DNA of 64,000 nt from Hoplostethus atlanticus (Eukaryota > Chordata > Actinopteri > Trachichthyiformes > Trachichthyidae): positions 852,001 to 916,000 of the forward strand of contig JAXDDX010000034.1 in NCBI GenBank assembly GCA_034670405.1, in the 5' to 3' direction. Each line of letters begins with the position of its first letter. Within the stretch, counting starts at the first letter, position 1. Under the pieces are notes generated by a model. That model saw only the letters and a program-made list of their open reading frames with translations. It was not told where the DNA came from and did no database searches. Below are positions 1-11,269 of this stretch, piece after piece. The position numbers and the translations under genes are program-made.

Positions 1-53
1 ATATTACCCGACTCTACAGTATATGTGCACTCTGTATCTGTATTAGAACTCAC

Positions 54-581
54 AGTATTTCAGAGCTGACCACTCGAATGGAGTTATCTGCCTTCATAGT
101 GAAGTTGGTCTCAATGCACCTTCCCTTCTCGAACTGGGCCGGCAGTTTGGCGATTTCAAACCATCTCCCCATGAACTGGGAGGGCAAATACATACACAAG
201 TTCAGAGAAACCGTGAGTAGCAAATATGACTGAATCTACCTGTTTGTCGGAAGTTAGCAAAACATATGATAGCCATCCTACCAAAGCACTTATGAATCAT
301 ACCATTAATAAAAAAACGTATTTGACACATTATGAAAATTTGTTAAAAGGAAAAGTCATCTTTAAAACTGGTCAGCTTATTGACTAAAAATCCATCATTG
401 CCAGACATTAAACCTGACAATATATTCTATATATCTGTGTACACTGCCCCTTTTAAACTGGTACCTGTTTAAGGTTGAAGGCAGCTTGGACGCCCGGTTC
501 GGGACATGGACCCCAGTGGGGCACTTGGGCCCTGATGAGAGGGAGGAGGAATGGAAGAACCAGAACCAAAGATGGATTCAT
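54..581 (-). CDS. apod: Apolipoprotein D-like lipocalin, 5' part (two coding exons; gene continues left of the window)
   Basis: Secreted lipocalin that carries small hydrophobic ligands. Coding exon 1 is 581-465: 39 codons starting MNPSLVLVLP, a hydrophobic signal peptide to about residue 18, then the mature start QVPHWGPCPEPG with the first conserved cysteine. It ends at a GT donor (gtaccag). Coding exon 2 is 175-54, 122 nt, between a cag acceptor and a gtgagt donor. It reads FMGRWFEIAKLPAQFEKGRC, which contains the lipocalin G-x-W motif and the second cysteine. The 122-nt length and phases equal those of the complete apod at 9508-9629. The ATG is preceded by an acceptor (ttgcag|t), so a non-coding first exon lies further right; I did not locate it. 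Exons 3 and 4 would be left of base 1. The gene is head-to-head with the + strand apod. The assignment is firm at family level, but which fish apod paralogue it is remains open. Confidence 0.9.
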
Positions 582-1330
582 ACTGCAAGGGGCCTTGTCA
601 CCTGAGAAGGATCAGCAACCACAGGATACCAAATGCTCACTAACTGGCTGAAGAGTAAGAACACTGTACATGTATTTGTAGCATTTGAAACAAGCAATGT
701 AAAAGAGAAAATCCCAAGAAATAAGAGGATGATGTGGCATCTTTATAAAAAGCAAGACATATGGAGCCTGATAGGAAATACATTAGGTAAAAGTGCTAAC
801 AGCCTAACATTATCCTCAAACTTTGGTTGCCTCATACATACAGCAAAAATCGTTGAAGCACCAAACACACCATCGATTTTTGGCAAATTCACAGTATTTT
901 TCCTTATTAAAAACTCATATCCCATTAGTGACCATTTTACCATTCATATGCATCAACAAAAACCTTATCTTATCTTACCTCTGTTGCCTGGTGGTTCAGA
1001 TATGTGGTCTATCAGAAACGTTGCTCTCTGCGAGGTTTTTGCGAAACTAGACCCTGTCTCATCAATGGGCGTCTTTGTATAGGCCTAGCCTTATTTCAGA
1101 CTTGAAGTAAGTCATTAGCTAATTGAAGTCATGGGGACATACCAGGAGAAATGTTGTAAAACAATCTGGATGTTTGCGTGACTTAGATGGACAGCCTTTT
1201 CCATCCTTGTTATACTTCTTTAGAATATCTGAGGATTTTATTTTTAAGTTGTAGGATGTCTGCACAGGCATTGCCAGCAGTACTCTACTCAGTTATCCAA
1301 AGTCATTACAGACATTTTTAATCTGTCATT
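582..1330. other. Upstream flank of the minus-strand apod, no gene seen
   Basis: AT-rich sequence. It should contain the promoter and non-coding exon of the leftward apod, but I could not place either with confidence. The open frames here show no known domain and no splice logic. Confidence 0.4.
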
Positions 1331-1339
1331 ACGTATGGT

Positions 1340-1795
1340 ACTTGTTTTAAGAAAACCACCACTGTGCCTGTACCCAAAAGAATACCTGTATTAATGATTT
1401 CAGACCTGTGGCCTTAACCTCGGTGTTAATGAAGTGCTTGGAGAAGAAGTTATATATAAATGATAACATCCCAGCCACCCAAGACCCATTGCAGTTTGCT
1501 TATCAGTCCAACAGGTCGGTGGATGATGCTCTCTCACTGGCTCTGCATACTGTTAAAACATCTAAAGGGGAAGAATGCCTATGCCTGAATACTGTTTGTT
1601 GACTATAGCTCTGCTTTTACTACCATTGTACCATCAAAACTGATGTCAAAGCTGAGGGACGTTGGCCATCTGTGACTGGTTATTTGACTTCCTGACTGCC
1701 AGACCTTAAGACAGTGAGAGTAGGCTGCAGCTATTCATCTACCATAGTTCTTAATACAGGAGCTTCACAAGGTTGCTGTCTCAATCCATTTTTTG
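1340..1795 (+). mobile_element. Fragment of a non-LTR retrotransposon (LINE) reverse transcriptase
   Basis: The translation contains the stretch around VALTSVLMKCLEKK, then DPLQFAYQSNRSVDDALSLA, then VDYSSAF-like and ASQGCCLNP-like segments. These are the reverse transcriptase signatures of fish L2/CR1/Rex-type LINEs. The frame shifts several times and stops early, so it is a dead fragment. The clade cannot be fixed by eye. It is unrelated to the neighbouring apod genes. Confidence 0.75.
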
Positions 1796-1944
1796 AAAGT
1801 CCTAATTTTGTCGCCCCCCCCTACTTTTTAAAAGTTAGTTTTTGCCCCCCACCACCCTGTCAATTATCCATCATGTTATGCCGTAAGAAAGCACTCTTTT
1901 AGCTAAATGGGAGAATCAGTTCCTCCTACAGGCTAACAAAGAAC

Positions 1945-1976
<32 letters not shown>

Positions 1977-1977
1977 C
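1945..1977. repeat. (GATA)n microsatellite
   Basis: About eight tandem GATA units. Confidence 0.9.
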
Positions 1978-2139
1978 AAATCTACCTCATCTGGCAGTTC
2001 AATCTACACCCACCCAACAACAATCTCTTGACCAGTTATTATATATGTAGACATCATTTGTGCACAGCCAAGTCTCCAGGATGACGTCAGCAGTGGTTGC
2101 TAAGAAATCTGTGGCATCTGTGCAAATCCTCTGTATTCA

Positions 2140-2250
2140 CAGCAAGGCCTTCCTCGCAGGCAGCCACCTGTCCATCACTGCACAGCGTGTAGGTGGCCTG
2201 GCCACACTTTCCTTTCTGGAAGACCGCAGGGAGTTTCTCAATGTCATTCA
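2140..2250 (-). pseudogene. Decayed apolipoprotein D exon 2
   Basis: On the minus strand the sequence reads IEKLPAVFQKGKCGQATYTL followed by SDGQVA. This aligns residue for residue with apod exon 2 (compare IQKLPAIFQQGECATATYSL in the gene at 9.5 kb), including the conserved cysteine. The G-x-W start of the exon is eroded. I see no clean acceptor or donor, and no matching exon 3 or 4 nearby. I read it as a relic of a further apod copy in the same orientation as the gene at 54-581. Homology is clear over about 30 residues; loss of function is inferred. Confidence 0.7.
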
Positions 2251-2462
2251 ATGTTATATTGTCCTTTTATATCGGCCAGTCAGTGTCATCCAGCTCTGTA
2301 ATGATGGCTGTTCCTCCCTGACCACAGCTATATAAAATCAATCTGTAAACCTGCAATGAAATATTATTTGTTTTGCACCTTTTAGTTTTTCATTTAATTG
2401 TCCGATAATTTTGGTTTTAGTTTGTGTACATAAATTATTCTTTTAAAGCCCGCAGTATATCC

Positions 2463-2607
2463 CAGAGTTTCCCCTACCACTGAATTGGCAGGGTGGGTCA
2501 ACGAGCTGCTAACATTGGTTTCAATAGAGTTTTAGTGTCTCATGGTCTAAATGCTGTTTCAGAGGCTTTTCCACCCTGACAAGAATACAATCCTGGGGGA
2601 AACACTG
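2463..2607. mobile_element. Small hAT-like MITE
   Basis: It begins CAGAGTTTCCCC and ends GGGGGAAACACTG, an imperfect terminal inverted repeat of the CAGTGTTTCCC type common to hAT elements. An internal stretch (tcatggtctaaatgctgtttcagaggct) is shared with 57560-57600. No clean 8-bp target duplication is visible. Confidence 0.5.
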
Positions 2608-3184
2608 AATACTTTTGGGCCATAAAAATGGTCAAATTCTGTCGACCCCTACCTGGTAATATCTGAAATGTCCTCAGTAGACCCCACCTATTTGTTCTCA
2701 AAGCAGGTTTAACCAAACACAAAGAATGAACTGCAAATAATATTTTCCAGACAAAGCCCCCTGGCTAAAAGCAGGGTTGAATTGAAAAAGAAAAAGGATC
2801 AAAAGGCTCCAGTTCTAGCTAAATATTACACTTCACAGAGAAAACATTAGTGTGCTGTACCCTGGCTACATCAAAGCCTTGTTGAAAAGGGAGGCACAGG
2901 GCACTTCCCTGGATGGAGGCTCTGGACTCCACTGCTCAGAACAGAGAGGAGCATCAGAGAAACAACCAGCAACACCGGCATCTTGATTCTGACAGAGAAA
3001 ATATGTATTCGATATCAAACGGATGAAGAAGTAGCTAATGGAAATGCAGACACAGATGGGTCTTTTTTAAATGATGATAATGGGCCCATATCTGTATTTA
3101 GGACATGTAATTCATGTCTGAAGTGGTAATCAGTACTAATGGTAATCAATATATAAGTGTGTGTGTGTGGTTTCGAATTTTCTT

Positions 3185-3870
3185 TAAGTAGCTATTTCAC
3201 TATTGTGGTGAAATGGTGCTGTTGTGGCCGTGGTACGGCGAAGGAAAGGCCAGATAGGTCTTGCTTGTGGTGAAAAATGAACAGAAGATTTATTAGAACG
3301 TGCATGGGAGCGGGTAGGAGGAGAAAGGAAACTCAGGAGCCGTCTAGGTGGAGTCGCTGTAGCTTGGGCAGATCTGCAGGGACACAGAGGGCTGGGAGTG
3401 AGATACGGGGGTAGGCACGAGGTTGAAGCGTTGAGGTCCGTTGGCAAGCTGTAGTCGGGGGGAATCGATGTGGGTCCGTTTAGCCAGGGGGGGATACTCC
3501 GTCGGGGTCCGATCTAAATCCAGGGTCAAACACAGTGTAATCAATCAATAGTAGCACTCTCTCCTAGTTTCCTCACCACCTCAGAGAGTCGGACCACTCT
3601 CCTCTGTCGACCACCTTCCTCTCTGCCTCCTCCTGCCAGCCTATAGTGGGTTGATTGCTGATACAGGGCAGCTGCTTTCCCTCCAGGACCCGAGGAGCTG
3701 ACAGCGGTAGAACTGATCAGCACGCCCAGCTGGCAGCGGTTAGGGAAGGGAGGGGTGTCTGGGGTTACCTTGGTGGTGTTGCCGGCCCCACCCACCACGC
3801 TATATGGTACGGTAATACTCTGATGAGTATGAGGAGAAATCATATTAATATGAGGGTAAATCATATTGAT
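3185..3870. repeat. Unclassified GC-richer repeat-like block, possibly an LTR-type fragment
   Basis: The composition changes abruptly from the AT-rich flanks. On the minus strand an AATAAA lies about 100 bases from one edge, as in some LTR R-U5 regions. I could not define matching TG...CA ends or a target duplication. There is no coding domain. The class is a guess. Confidence 0.25.
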
Positions 3871-4267
3871 CTTGTATGGATGTAATAATTATCAATATTT
3901 TATATGAATATTTACTGGAGACAAATTCAACATTCGTTGCTATAAACTACCTGCAACATCCAGATGTACAGCACTAATGTGAAGTGAAAACCTTGTAACT
4001 CCTGTTTTGATACTCGTGTTTTTATATGAAATTGAAGGATTGTATGGTCGTCTATGGGTTCAGAAATGCTATGACTCTTGGGCTTATCAAACCGATTCAA
4101 AACCTGGTGTGGAAATTCAAAACCGCATGGTTGTCAGATGAAAAAAAGGTATATTCATCATACCCTGAAAAGTTGAAGATATACGTTTTCCTTCAGCAGA
4201 TGCAATGGGAAAGGTCACGTAGTTATGATTGACAGGCACCATTACACGACTAGTAAATGCTCACATG

Positions 4268-4312
4268 CCACTACACATGGGGCCACTACACGTGGGGCCA
4301 CTAGACGTGGGG
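4268..4312. repeat. Three copies of a 15-bp unit (CCACTACACGTGGGG)
   Basis: Consecutive units CCACTACACATGGGG, CCACTACACGTGGGG and CCACTAGACGTGGGG. The middle copy holds an exact CACGTG E-box. Confidence 0.8.
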
Positions 4313-4812
4313 TCACACCCAGGCCTCAGGCACCTGTGTACACACACTGTGTTGGTTAAACATGTTGTAGTGAATACGCCATCGCAAGACACACACACAA
4401 GCACACACTGCTTGAGAATATTTCCTGCTGTTGGTCAAAGCATGATCTGTGGCCTTTTACCTAAATTAAATTGACAGCTGTAATGCTGTAAAAAAGAAAA
4501 TAACTATCACAGAATTGAATAGAATTAGTATATCTACTGTATATGAGGGTTTCTGTTTGGAAAGGGGCCATGCTAAACAAGTTAAAAGGATTGCTTGTTT
4601 TTAAACCCGATGTAATGAAATCACTTGTAATATAATACACAGTGGTGTTACAGCAGGACTGAAATCAAATAAGGAAAACATGTGACTATTTACAAAGCAG
4701 CCAAAAATTAGGTTGGAGTGGGTGTTCATCAAATATTAATTTAGTTTGCTGCTCCCATATTTTAGCTGTTGTTTTGATTGTGATTATGTGTGTTTGTGGA
4801 TGTTCCTGCACA

Positions 4813-4815
<3 letters not shown>

Positions 4816-4853
<38 letters not shown>
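4816..4853. repeat. (GA)n microsatellite
   Basis: Uninterrupted AG dinucleotides, about 18 units. Confidence 0.9.
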
Positions 4854-4856
<3 letters not shown>

Positions 4857-6819
4857 TAAATGTTGAATGAGATATTGCCACTCAAAACCTCTTGGTAAGC
4901 AAATGGTTACTTCTCTTTTCTCTTATATGGTGTCAAAATCTATCCACCTGTCCAGAGCTATGGAGATACAAGAGGTGCTGACATATGAAATACATATATG
5001 AAATATATGAAATTACTACAGAATTAATCTTATCAGAATTATTATTATCAGTTATAAAGAAATCGCCCCCTCAGGCCCATTGCGACCCAGTTCTGCCAGT
5101 GCTGCTTGTCATCAATGTGACAGTATAATTTAAGTAATTAACAAAGCTAATTAACAGCAGCAGGATTTTAAAGTGTTTTATGAATGATCAGACAATACTA
5201 TATAAAAGGGTATCATAAGAATAAAGCAAGTAAATGAAATAGATGAAAGGTTGTCTGTGAAAATTGTGTTTTAAGAGGTGATTTAAAGATGGCATTGACT
5301 TTTTCTGCCTTGTAGTAGAATTCAAATCACTTCTAACCTCTTATCATTCAGTGATTTGATTTTCTGTGCTACAATTTGACACGGGTGGTTCTGTTGCTAA
5401 TCTACTACTAATTATGACAAAAGCAGTGACTTATCTCACTTAATTTCATATCATCTCATATCATTGTTCATGCTAGATAATGATATAATTACACAATAAT
5501 TATGGAAATGAGGGCGCTGTCAAACTACGGGACTCTGAGTGCAGGAAATCTGAACAACAATAAAAAAAAAAAATCTAAATATGTGAGACCTTTTTAAAAA
5601 TAATGAAAAAACATGTTCATGTTCAGTATCCATAGAGACAAATATAATAGTCACTGACATCTTCTTTAAGTCTTACTTTAAAGTTGCTTTATATTAGGAG
5701 GGAGATTTGGACATCATTACCTTGAGTACTCAATAAATAAAGTGGTCGAAGAGGAAGACTGCATCATGCTGTTTGTACTTGTGGTTGTCCTACATTCAAC
5801 ACAATGCAATGATGAGAATTGAAATACGTTCTGACGTTTATGTCTTTCCTGCTTACCAAAACTACACTGCTGCTTTAAGCATAAAGTAGCATGCTGCAAA
5901 CAAAACACTGAACAAAAGGACATTTTTATGTGTACAGAGAGTGAATGCAATCTACTTAGCTAGATGAATGAGGGCCGTTCCATACTTGAACTTATATAAC
6001 CTTTTGCATTCATGCAATGAAGGATAAGTGATCTTCATAGTCCACAAGTATTATCACTAAGTGTAGTGTAGTCTCTCTATCAGATACTGAATGTGGTTAT
6101 CCTTTAACAAAGATAGCATCCTCTGGCCTTCATTTTCACGGTTGTGGTCAAACATGCCTGAGACTGTGTCACAATGGAAGGTCAAAGGTTAAATCTCAAG
6201 AAACATTCCAACACTTGACAAGAAGAAGATGCCTGGGTCCACTCCTACCAGCAAGGGATGATCAATATGAAGGTTGAATGACTTGTTTGACTTTGGAACA
6301 GGCCATTCATCTTAAACAATACAATTCAATTACAGATTAAAAATGAATCTAGCTAAATACATTTGCTGTTCGGAGAAAATGTATTAAGTCTTGCTTGATC
6401 AAATGGATAAAAGAAATAGAAATAAAATAGAAATGAAGCTGTGCATTTGATACATTTTTATATTCCAAGTAGTAATAAACAAGAAACATAAACCTCTTGC
6501 TTGAGTAAAAAACATGAATGGCTTAGTCTTTGATGTTCTCATCTCTGGACAACTCAAACATGTGCTTTGAATCAAAGGGCCACAAAATGTTTTGAAATGG
6601 GTTTTGGGAAATCCATAAACAGAGTTCTTGTTACAAAGGCTAACAGCTGTAGGAGACAAGAATTTTTACAACAATTTAACAGAACAAGCATTACAGTGCC
6701 AAGTAGTATCAGAACAACACAAAGGATACTGAAGACCGCTGACTAGGATTCAAGGGTTGAGACAGTAGTTGGTACCAGCATATACTGACTGAGTTTGAAT
6801 ACCTGCAATACTTTCAATG

Positions 6820-7075
6820 CTACAAAGAAAATCTAGGACTTTGTGGAAATCTTTTAAGTGTTTGTTTGCAAAATGTAACTCTCCTGAACTGCCGTCTTGT
6901 GTTCATAAGGACTCTACTTTTGCACTGCATTTGCACTGCATTTTTATATTTTTAATTGGTCATTGTTATTTTATTATTTCCATTGTAGTGTTTTATTTTT
7001 TATTTCTTGTGTTATTCTATGTCTGGCGGCGCCCGGGGATCAATAAAGTACCTACCTACCTACCTAATGCTGCAG
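6820..7075 (+). mobile_element. LINE 3' tail ending in a CCTA microsatellite
   Basis: AT-rich tail ending in gggatcaataaagtacctacctacc. This is the usual 3' end of fish Rex/L2-type LINEs: a GATCAATAAAGTA motif followed by a short tandem repeat. Confidence 0.6.
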
Positions 7076-7083
7076 AGATTTAA

Positions 7084-8640
7084 ATGTTAAATTGTTTTAA
7101 TGAGCACTTTGTGTCCTCTGTCTCTTTGTTTGATTCTGTTTTCTCTGCCTCTTCTGCATTATCCCATATTGATAAACTGCCAAGGAATGCTCAGTCCTTC
7201 AGCTTCAGCTTTTACAGAGCAGGAGATCCTCAAGGCCTTGAAAGCCTTGGACCCTGTGGTAGCAGGGCAGGGACTGGACGTGGGTCAGGAGGCAGAGGGA
7301 GCTAGGGGCAGTCCATCAGGGTAACAACAACATCAGGGTGAAAAGGGGATCCCACTCTCCTTAATAATTAAAGCCTTATTCCTAAACTTTGTGCGCTGGC
7401 CAAAGTACTGGAATATCTAGTATAGTGTTTCTGCCTGTATCATGACTTATCGGGGATGCTAGTGTGGCTAGGCACTGGAAAATTGGATGTTGATGTCTTG
7501 AAGAAGGGAGTCATTAGGCAGAGGTCTGATGCAAAACAATGAATAAAAATGGTGCAGTCTCAGGATAGTGTAACTAACAGACTCAGCGAATTAGATAAAC
7601 TTAAACAATTCAATTATTCAACAACTCCACGGCCTCAGAGCAAGCTGTTACCCTCCCTTCTACTGAGTCAGAATGACCAGCTGATACCTTCTCAGCCCTA
7701 CCTAGATTGGACTAAACCATTACACAGATAAGTATAGCGTAGGCCTATACTTACCTGTGTAATGGTTTAGTCGAATCTAAACTATGTCATATTTATTTCT
7801 TATGTTAATGCTCTTAGTCAAAGTGTGTCTATTGTAAATCTTCATCTGTATACTGAAGACGTGATCCTTTACTGTTGTGCTGCAAACCTGGTCTTTGAAA
7901 ACACTGTACAATCTACCTCATGTTAAACTTGTTATGAATGCTGACAAAACAAAACATGAACAAATTCTCCTCCATCTATTGTCACCATAGAAAGTGACTG
8001 AATCGGTTGAATCTTACAAGTATGTAGGAATTTGAATTGGCCTCTGCCATTCAAGCCACTTATTCAGCACCTTGCTAAGAAATTAAAGCTTTATTTTAAG
8101 AATAAGTCATGCTTTTCTTTTGCACCACTTTTATCCAGGATTATGGCGACGTTTTACATTCACATGCCTCCTCCCAACGTCTTAGACACTGTCATGTGGC
8201 ATTGAGGTTTATTTCTGACTGTAAAGCTCTCACTTATCATTGGTGCTTTTATCTGTACAACCACTCTGGGTCTGTTTCCTGACTATTTCTGCTCATATAT
8301 CTCTGAAAAGAAGTTGGAAACTGTTTACAATTGCAGGATGTGTTTCTGTTATCTGTCCCTATGGAAAAAAACTTGAATTGAGCAAAAGTGCCTTCAAAAT
8401 GATTTAAACCTGAAAAGGCTACAGTAGTCTATCTTGGTGAGTTTACACTATTAATCAAAGATCTAGTGGCAGACTCAATAAGGAGCTATCTTTTCTTTGT
8501 TCAGAGATTAAAATAAACTCGGCCCATGAGCCTGCTGCTTCGATAGTTGACTGTCTATTGGAGCACTTGTATAGAAAACTTGATTTGTGTCATCTTTAAC
8601 TACATCCTGTATGTTTGAAATATGGAATGGATGGGAGCTT
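7084..8640 (+). mobile_element. Degenerate non-LTR retrotransposon (LINE) fragments
   Basis: Starts with a frame reading FNEHFVSSVSLFDSVFSASS and TEQEILKALKALDPV, typical of the segment just before the reverse transcriptase domain in fish LINEs. Further along, scattered pieces resemble the thumb and C-terminal part (for example MATFYIHMPPPNVLDTV and ALRFISDCKALTYHW). Many stops and frame changes make it inactive. A near-perfect hairpin interrupts it at 7703-7779. Confidence 0.65.
7703..7779. repeat. 34-bp inverted repeat with 9-bp loop
   Basis: Left arm 7703-7736 and right arm 7746-7779 are reverse complements with two mismatches, around the loop gcgtaggcc. It does not correspond to any coding feature. 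Confidence 0.9.
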
Positions 8641-8952
8641 GGCTTTTATCTATCATATTCTATCATGTTATCTATCATATTATCTATCATATAATCTCAT
8701 GAGGCTATGTATACCAGAATAGAGTCCTGCAATGATCGGATTACTCCACTAACCTATCAGTAATTCCTCGGTTTGATAAGAGGCCTGTTTGAATAGCAAA
8801 GCCATTTGAACAGGTGCCAACTCTCACACACACTCGATCATAATAGCTCACATGTTAACACAGAGGAGGGGCTGAACAACGTGATCATTGATGAAGCTAT
8901 TGGTCCTCCGATCGATAAAAACGCCCCGTCTGAACCAGGTAGTTCTCCTGAT

Positions 8953-9027
8953 TACATATAAGTAAGAAGGATGCAGCCGTGTCCATCTGTCTCGCTACTT
9001 CTTTCTTTCTTGAAATTCTCTTGGCAG
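8953..9027 (+). promoter_or_regulatory. Candidate TATA box and non-coding first exon of the + strand apod
   Basis: TACATATAAG at 8953-8962 is a TATA-like element. A start about 25-30 bases on would give a short 5' UTR exon ending at 9027 in ggcag|gtgacc, a donor. The matching acceptor is tcttcag at 9130-9136, followed by 14 bases of leader and the ATG at 9151. This mirrors the acceptor seen directly before the ATG in the minus-strand apod. The transcription start is inferred. Confidence 0.5.
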
Positions 9028-9150
9028 GTGACCTTTATAAATGATGCTCTCTTATAGTCACTGTGCTGCTCAACAGTTTTCTGATGTGAAGCTAATGACT
9101 CAATGCAGTCTTCTATGATCATTTTGTTCTCTTCAGGTCGTGGTGATAAG

Positions 9151-10511
9151 ATGAAGACCGTCCAGGTGATTTCCTTGACTCTGCTGTCTGTTCTCACAGC
9201 CAGCGCTCAGGTCTTTGTGCCTGGAAAATGCCCCAAGCCCGCTGTTCAGACGAACTTTGATGTTACTATGGTGAATACCAAACTCCTTTTTTAAAATGTC
9301 CTTCTCTAGTTTCTGCACAGCACGGCCCACATACACTTGATGAATGAATAGAATAAATCTGGACTACCATGATGACTGATCATTACTAGTATAAAATGAG
9401 GGCCTCCTTTTACCATCTGACACAATCTGCCACAAATACATATTCACTACCCACTGAGGTTTTCAATTTTCGCGTATGATACTATATCCTGTGTACTACC
9501 CCTGCAGTATCTCGGTAAGTGGTATGAGATCCAGAAGCTGCCAGCCATCTTCCAGCAGGGAGAGTGCGCCACTGCCACCTACAGCCTGAAGAGCCCTGGA
9601 GTTGTTGGTGTCCTCAACAGAGAGCTGCTGTTAGTACAGTATTCCTTCAGAGATGCTAACTAAATGTCTAAATATTAGGTTTGGGGGTTTAAGTATATTC
9701 ACATATGTTCTTGAAAAGTGACTTGAAGTATAATTAGATTTTTGAAACTGCAATAACCCAAAATGCAATCTCACAACCTCAATATACATACAAAAGTATG
9801 TGAGTATAATAGTATCAAATTTTAGACAATGTTCAGAATGAATCATTTTGTGATTCAAAACAATGCAATTTTTTCACAGGGGAAAACTGGAATTTAAACA
9901 AGTCAAATATAACTTAATAACTTGATTCTTTGCTTTTTCTACATTTTTTTTTACCTATCTCTCACAGTGCCGATGAAACCATTAATTCCATCACTGGCTC
10001 TGCCAGGCCCAAGGACCCCTCTGAGCCTGCCAAGCTGGAGGTCTCCTTCTTTGAGGGTAAGGACATCTAATGCATGGCAACTATATTCTCTACCAGTTTA
10101 ACTTACCAATCACAAGTTTAATTTACCAATCACTGTAGCCTTAGTTTTTACAGGCAGGTGATATACAAAAAATGCAAAGGTAGAAAATCTTTATCAGCAT
10201 CTACTCCTGTACTAATCTCAATTAGAATATTCCAGCAATTTGACCATCATGTGTAAACCTCTCCTGCAGCCTTTCCCCCTGGCCCCTACTGGGTACTGTC
10301 CACCGACTACGAAGGTCACTCCCTGGTCTACGGCTGCACTGACTACGTCCTGTTCCACATGGAGTTTGCCTGGATCCTGAGCAGGGAGCCTACCCTTCCT
10401 GATGAGACCATCAAGGAGCTGCACGGCATCCTGGCCTCTGCTGGAGTCAATGTGGACAAGCTCACCATCAGCAACCAGGATGAGGCTTTCTGCAGCGCCA
10501 TGAACCAGTAA
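9151..10511 (+). CDS. apod: Apolipoprotein D, complete (four coding exons, 190 aa)
   Basis: Secreted lipocalin that binds small lipophilic ligands in extracellular fluid. Exons are 9151-9270, 9508-9629, 9968-10056 and 10270-10511, all with GT-AG junctions, 573 nt in total. The signal peptide is residues 1-19 (MKTVQVISLTLLSVLTASA). The lipocalin motif YLGKWYE is at 41-47. Cysteines at 27, 60, 133 and 185 match the two disulfides of human ApoD (C27-C133 and C60-C185 here). The C-terminal domain reads PYWVLSTDYEGHSLVYGCTD and ends CSAMNQ. The length equals that of the family (about 189 aa). The donor of exon 2 is the weaker gttagt. The ATG was chosen because it starts the signal peptide directly after the UTR acceptor. 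It lies upstream of a truncated copy with near-identical exons 2-4. Tandem apod clusters are known in teleosts. Confidence 0.96.
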
Positions 10512-10628
10512 ACAGAGAGAGACACTCCTGATTCAGCCTGCAGGTGTGAGAGACACAGAGCTTCTTGGATCCATGACATGGTGCTCAGCGTGGTGCATGC
10601 CTTTTGATTATGCTTGCCCTGTCGATGC

Positions 10629-10634
10629 AATAAA
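10629..10634 (+). other. Poly(A) signal AATAAA of the complete apod
   Basis: AATAAA about 120 bases after the stop codon, followed by an A-rich and then GT-rich stretch. Confidence 0.8.
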
Positions 10635-10639
10635 CCTGT

Positions 10640-11268
10640 AGAAAAAAAGTGCACGTCATGGTCTCTTTTGTGAATGGGATAAGCGGTGTGTTAGTGTGTT
10701 AGTTTGTGGTGCTAGCTATTCTGCCATACAAAAGCAAAGAGCAGTAAATACTTCTGTGTCAAAGGTCATAATTAGGGGGGAGTGGGGGAGCAGGGGGAGA
10801 GTCTAGTGGGAGAGGAGGGCACAGGACAGTCTAAAAACTATTTTCTACATTTTATATATCATCAATCTATCGGGGATATAGTCACGGTTAAGAGCGTTGT
10901 TAGGCAACCCCATTTAACCATGAGTGATACAGCAAGACCTCAAGTGCCGTATTGCTTTTAGAAAATGGTTACAACATATAGAAATAAATATTTGATGTCG
11001 GTACTGAACTCAGAATTCCAGTCTGTGTTTGGCAGTTGTGTTTTTTCAAAGTTCAGTCAATAGTAGCAACACCTCTTTTATTACAAATACATGATTCACG
11101 TCACTAAAGACGTGCATTATACATTACAGCTTGTAACTCTGGGTAACAGCTGTACATGTCGGACCAACCTGACGTGCTCCAGATTGTCTGAAGAGTGAAA
11201 ACACAACTCACCAGATCTTAGTCCCTTCATGGAGCGTTTGGATTATGACTGATAAGTGAGGGCTGTCA
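10640..11268. other. Spacer between the two tandem apod copies
   Basis: No signal-peptide exon and no known repeat is seen. The first 130 bases match the 3' flank copied into the inverted arm that follows. This shows that the duplicated unit extended beyond the poly(A) site. Confidence 0.5.
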
Positions 11269-11269
11269 C

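Larger units (their letters stand above)
2740..6815. other. Intergenic DNA without a recognisable gene
   Basis: AT-rich DNA between the divergent apod genes. It holds the block at 3.2-3.9 kb, a 15-bp tandem repeat near 4.27 kb and a (GA)n tract near 4.82 kb. The short open frames lack domains, splice context or compositional bias and look like chance. Confidence 0.6.

Noticed and set aside
633-1082. 149-codon open frame
   Set aside because: No domain, signal peptide or splice logic. It lies just upstream of a divergent apod gene in AT-rich DNA and overlaps other random frames.
3541-3864. 107-codon minus-strand open frame in a GC-richer block
   Set aside because: Low-complexity translation with overlapping frames on both strands. 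It fits non-coding repeat sequence better than a gene.
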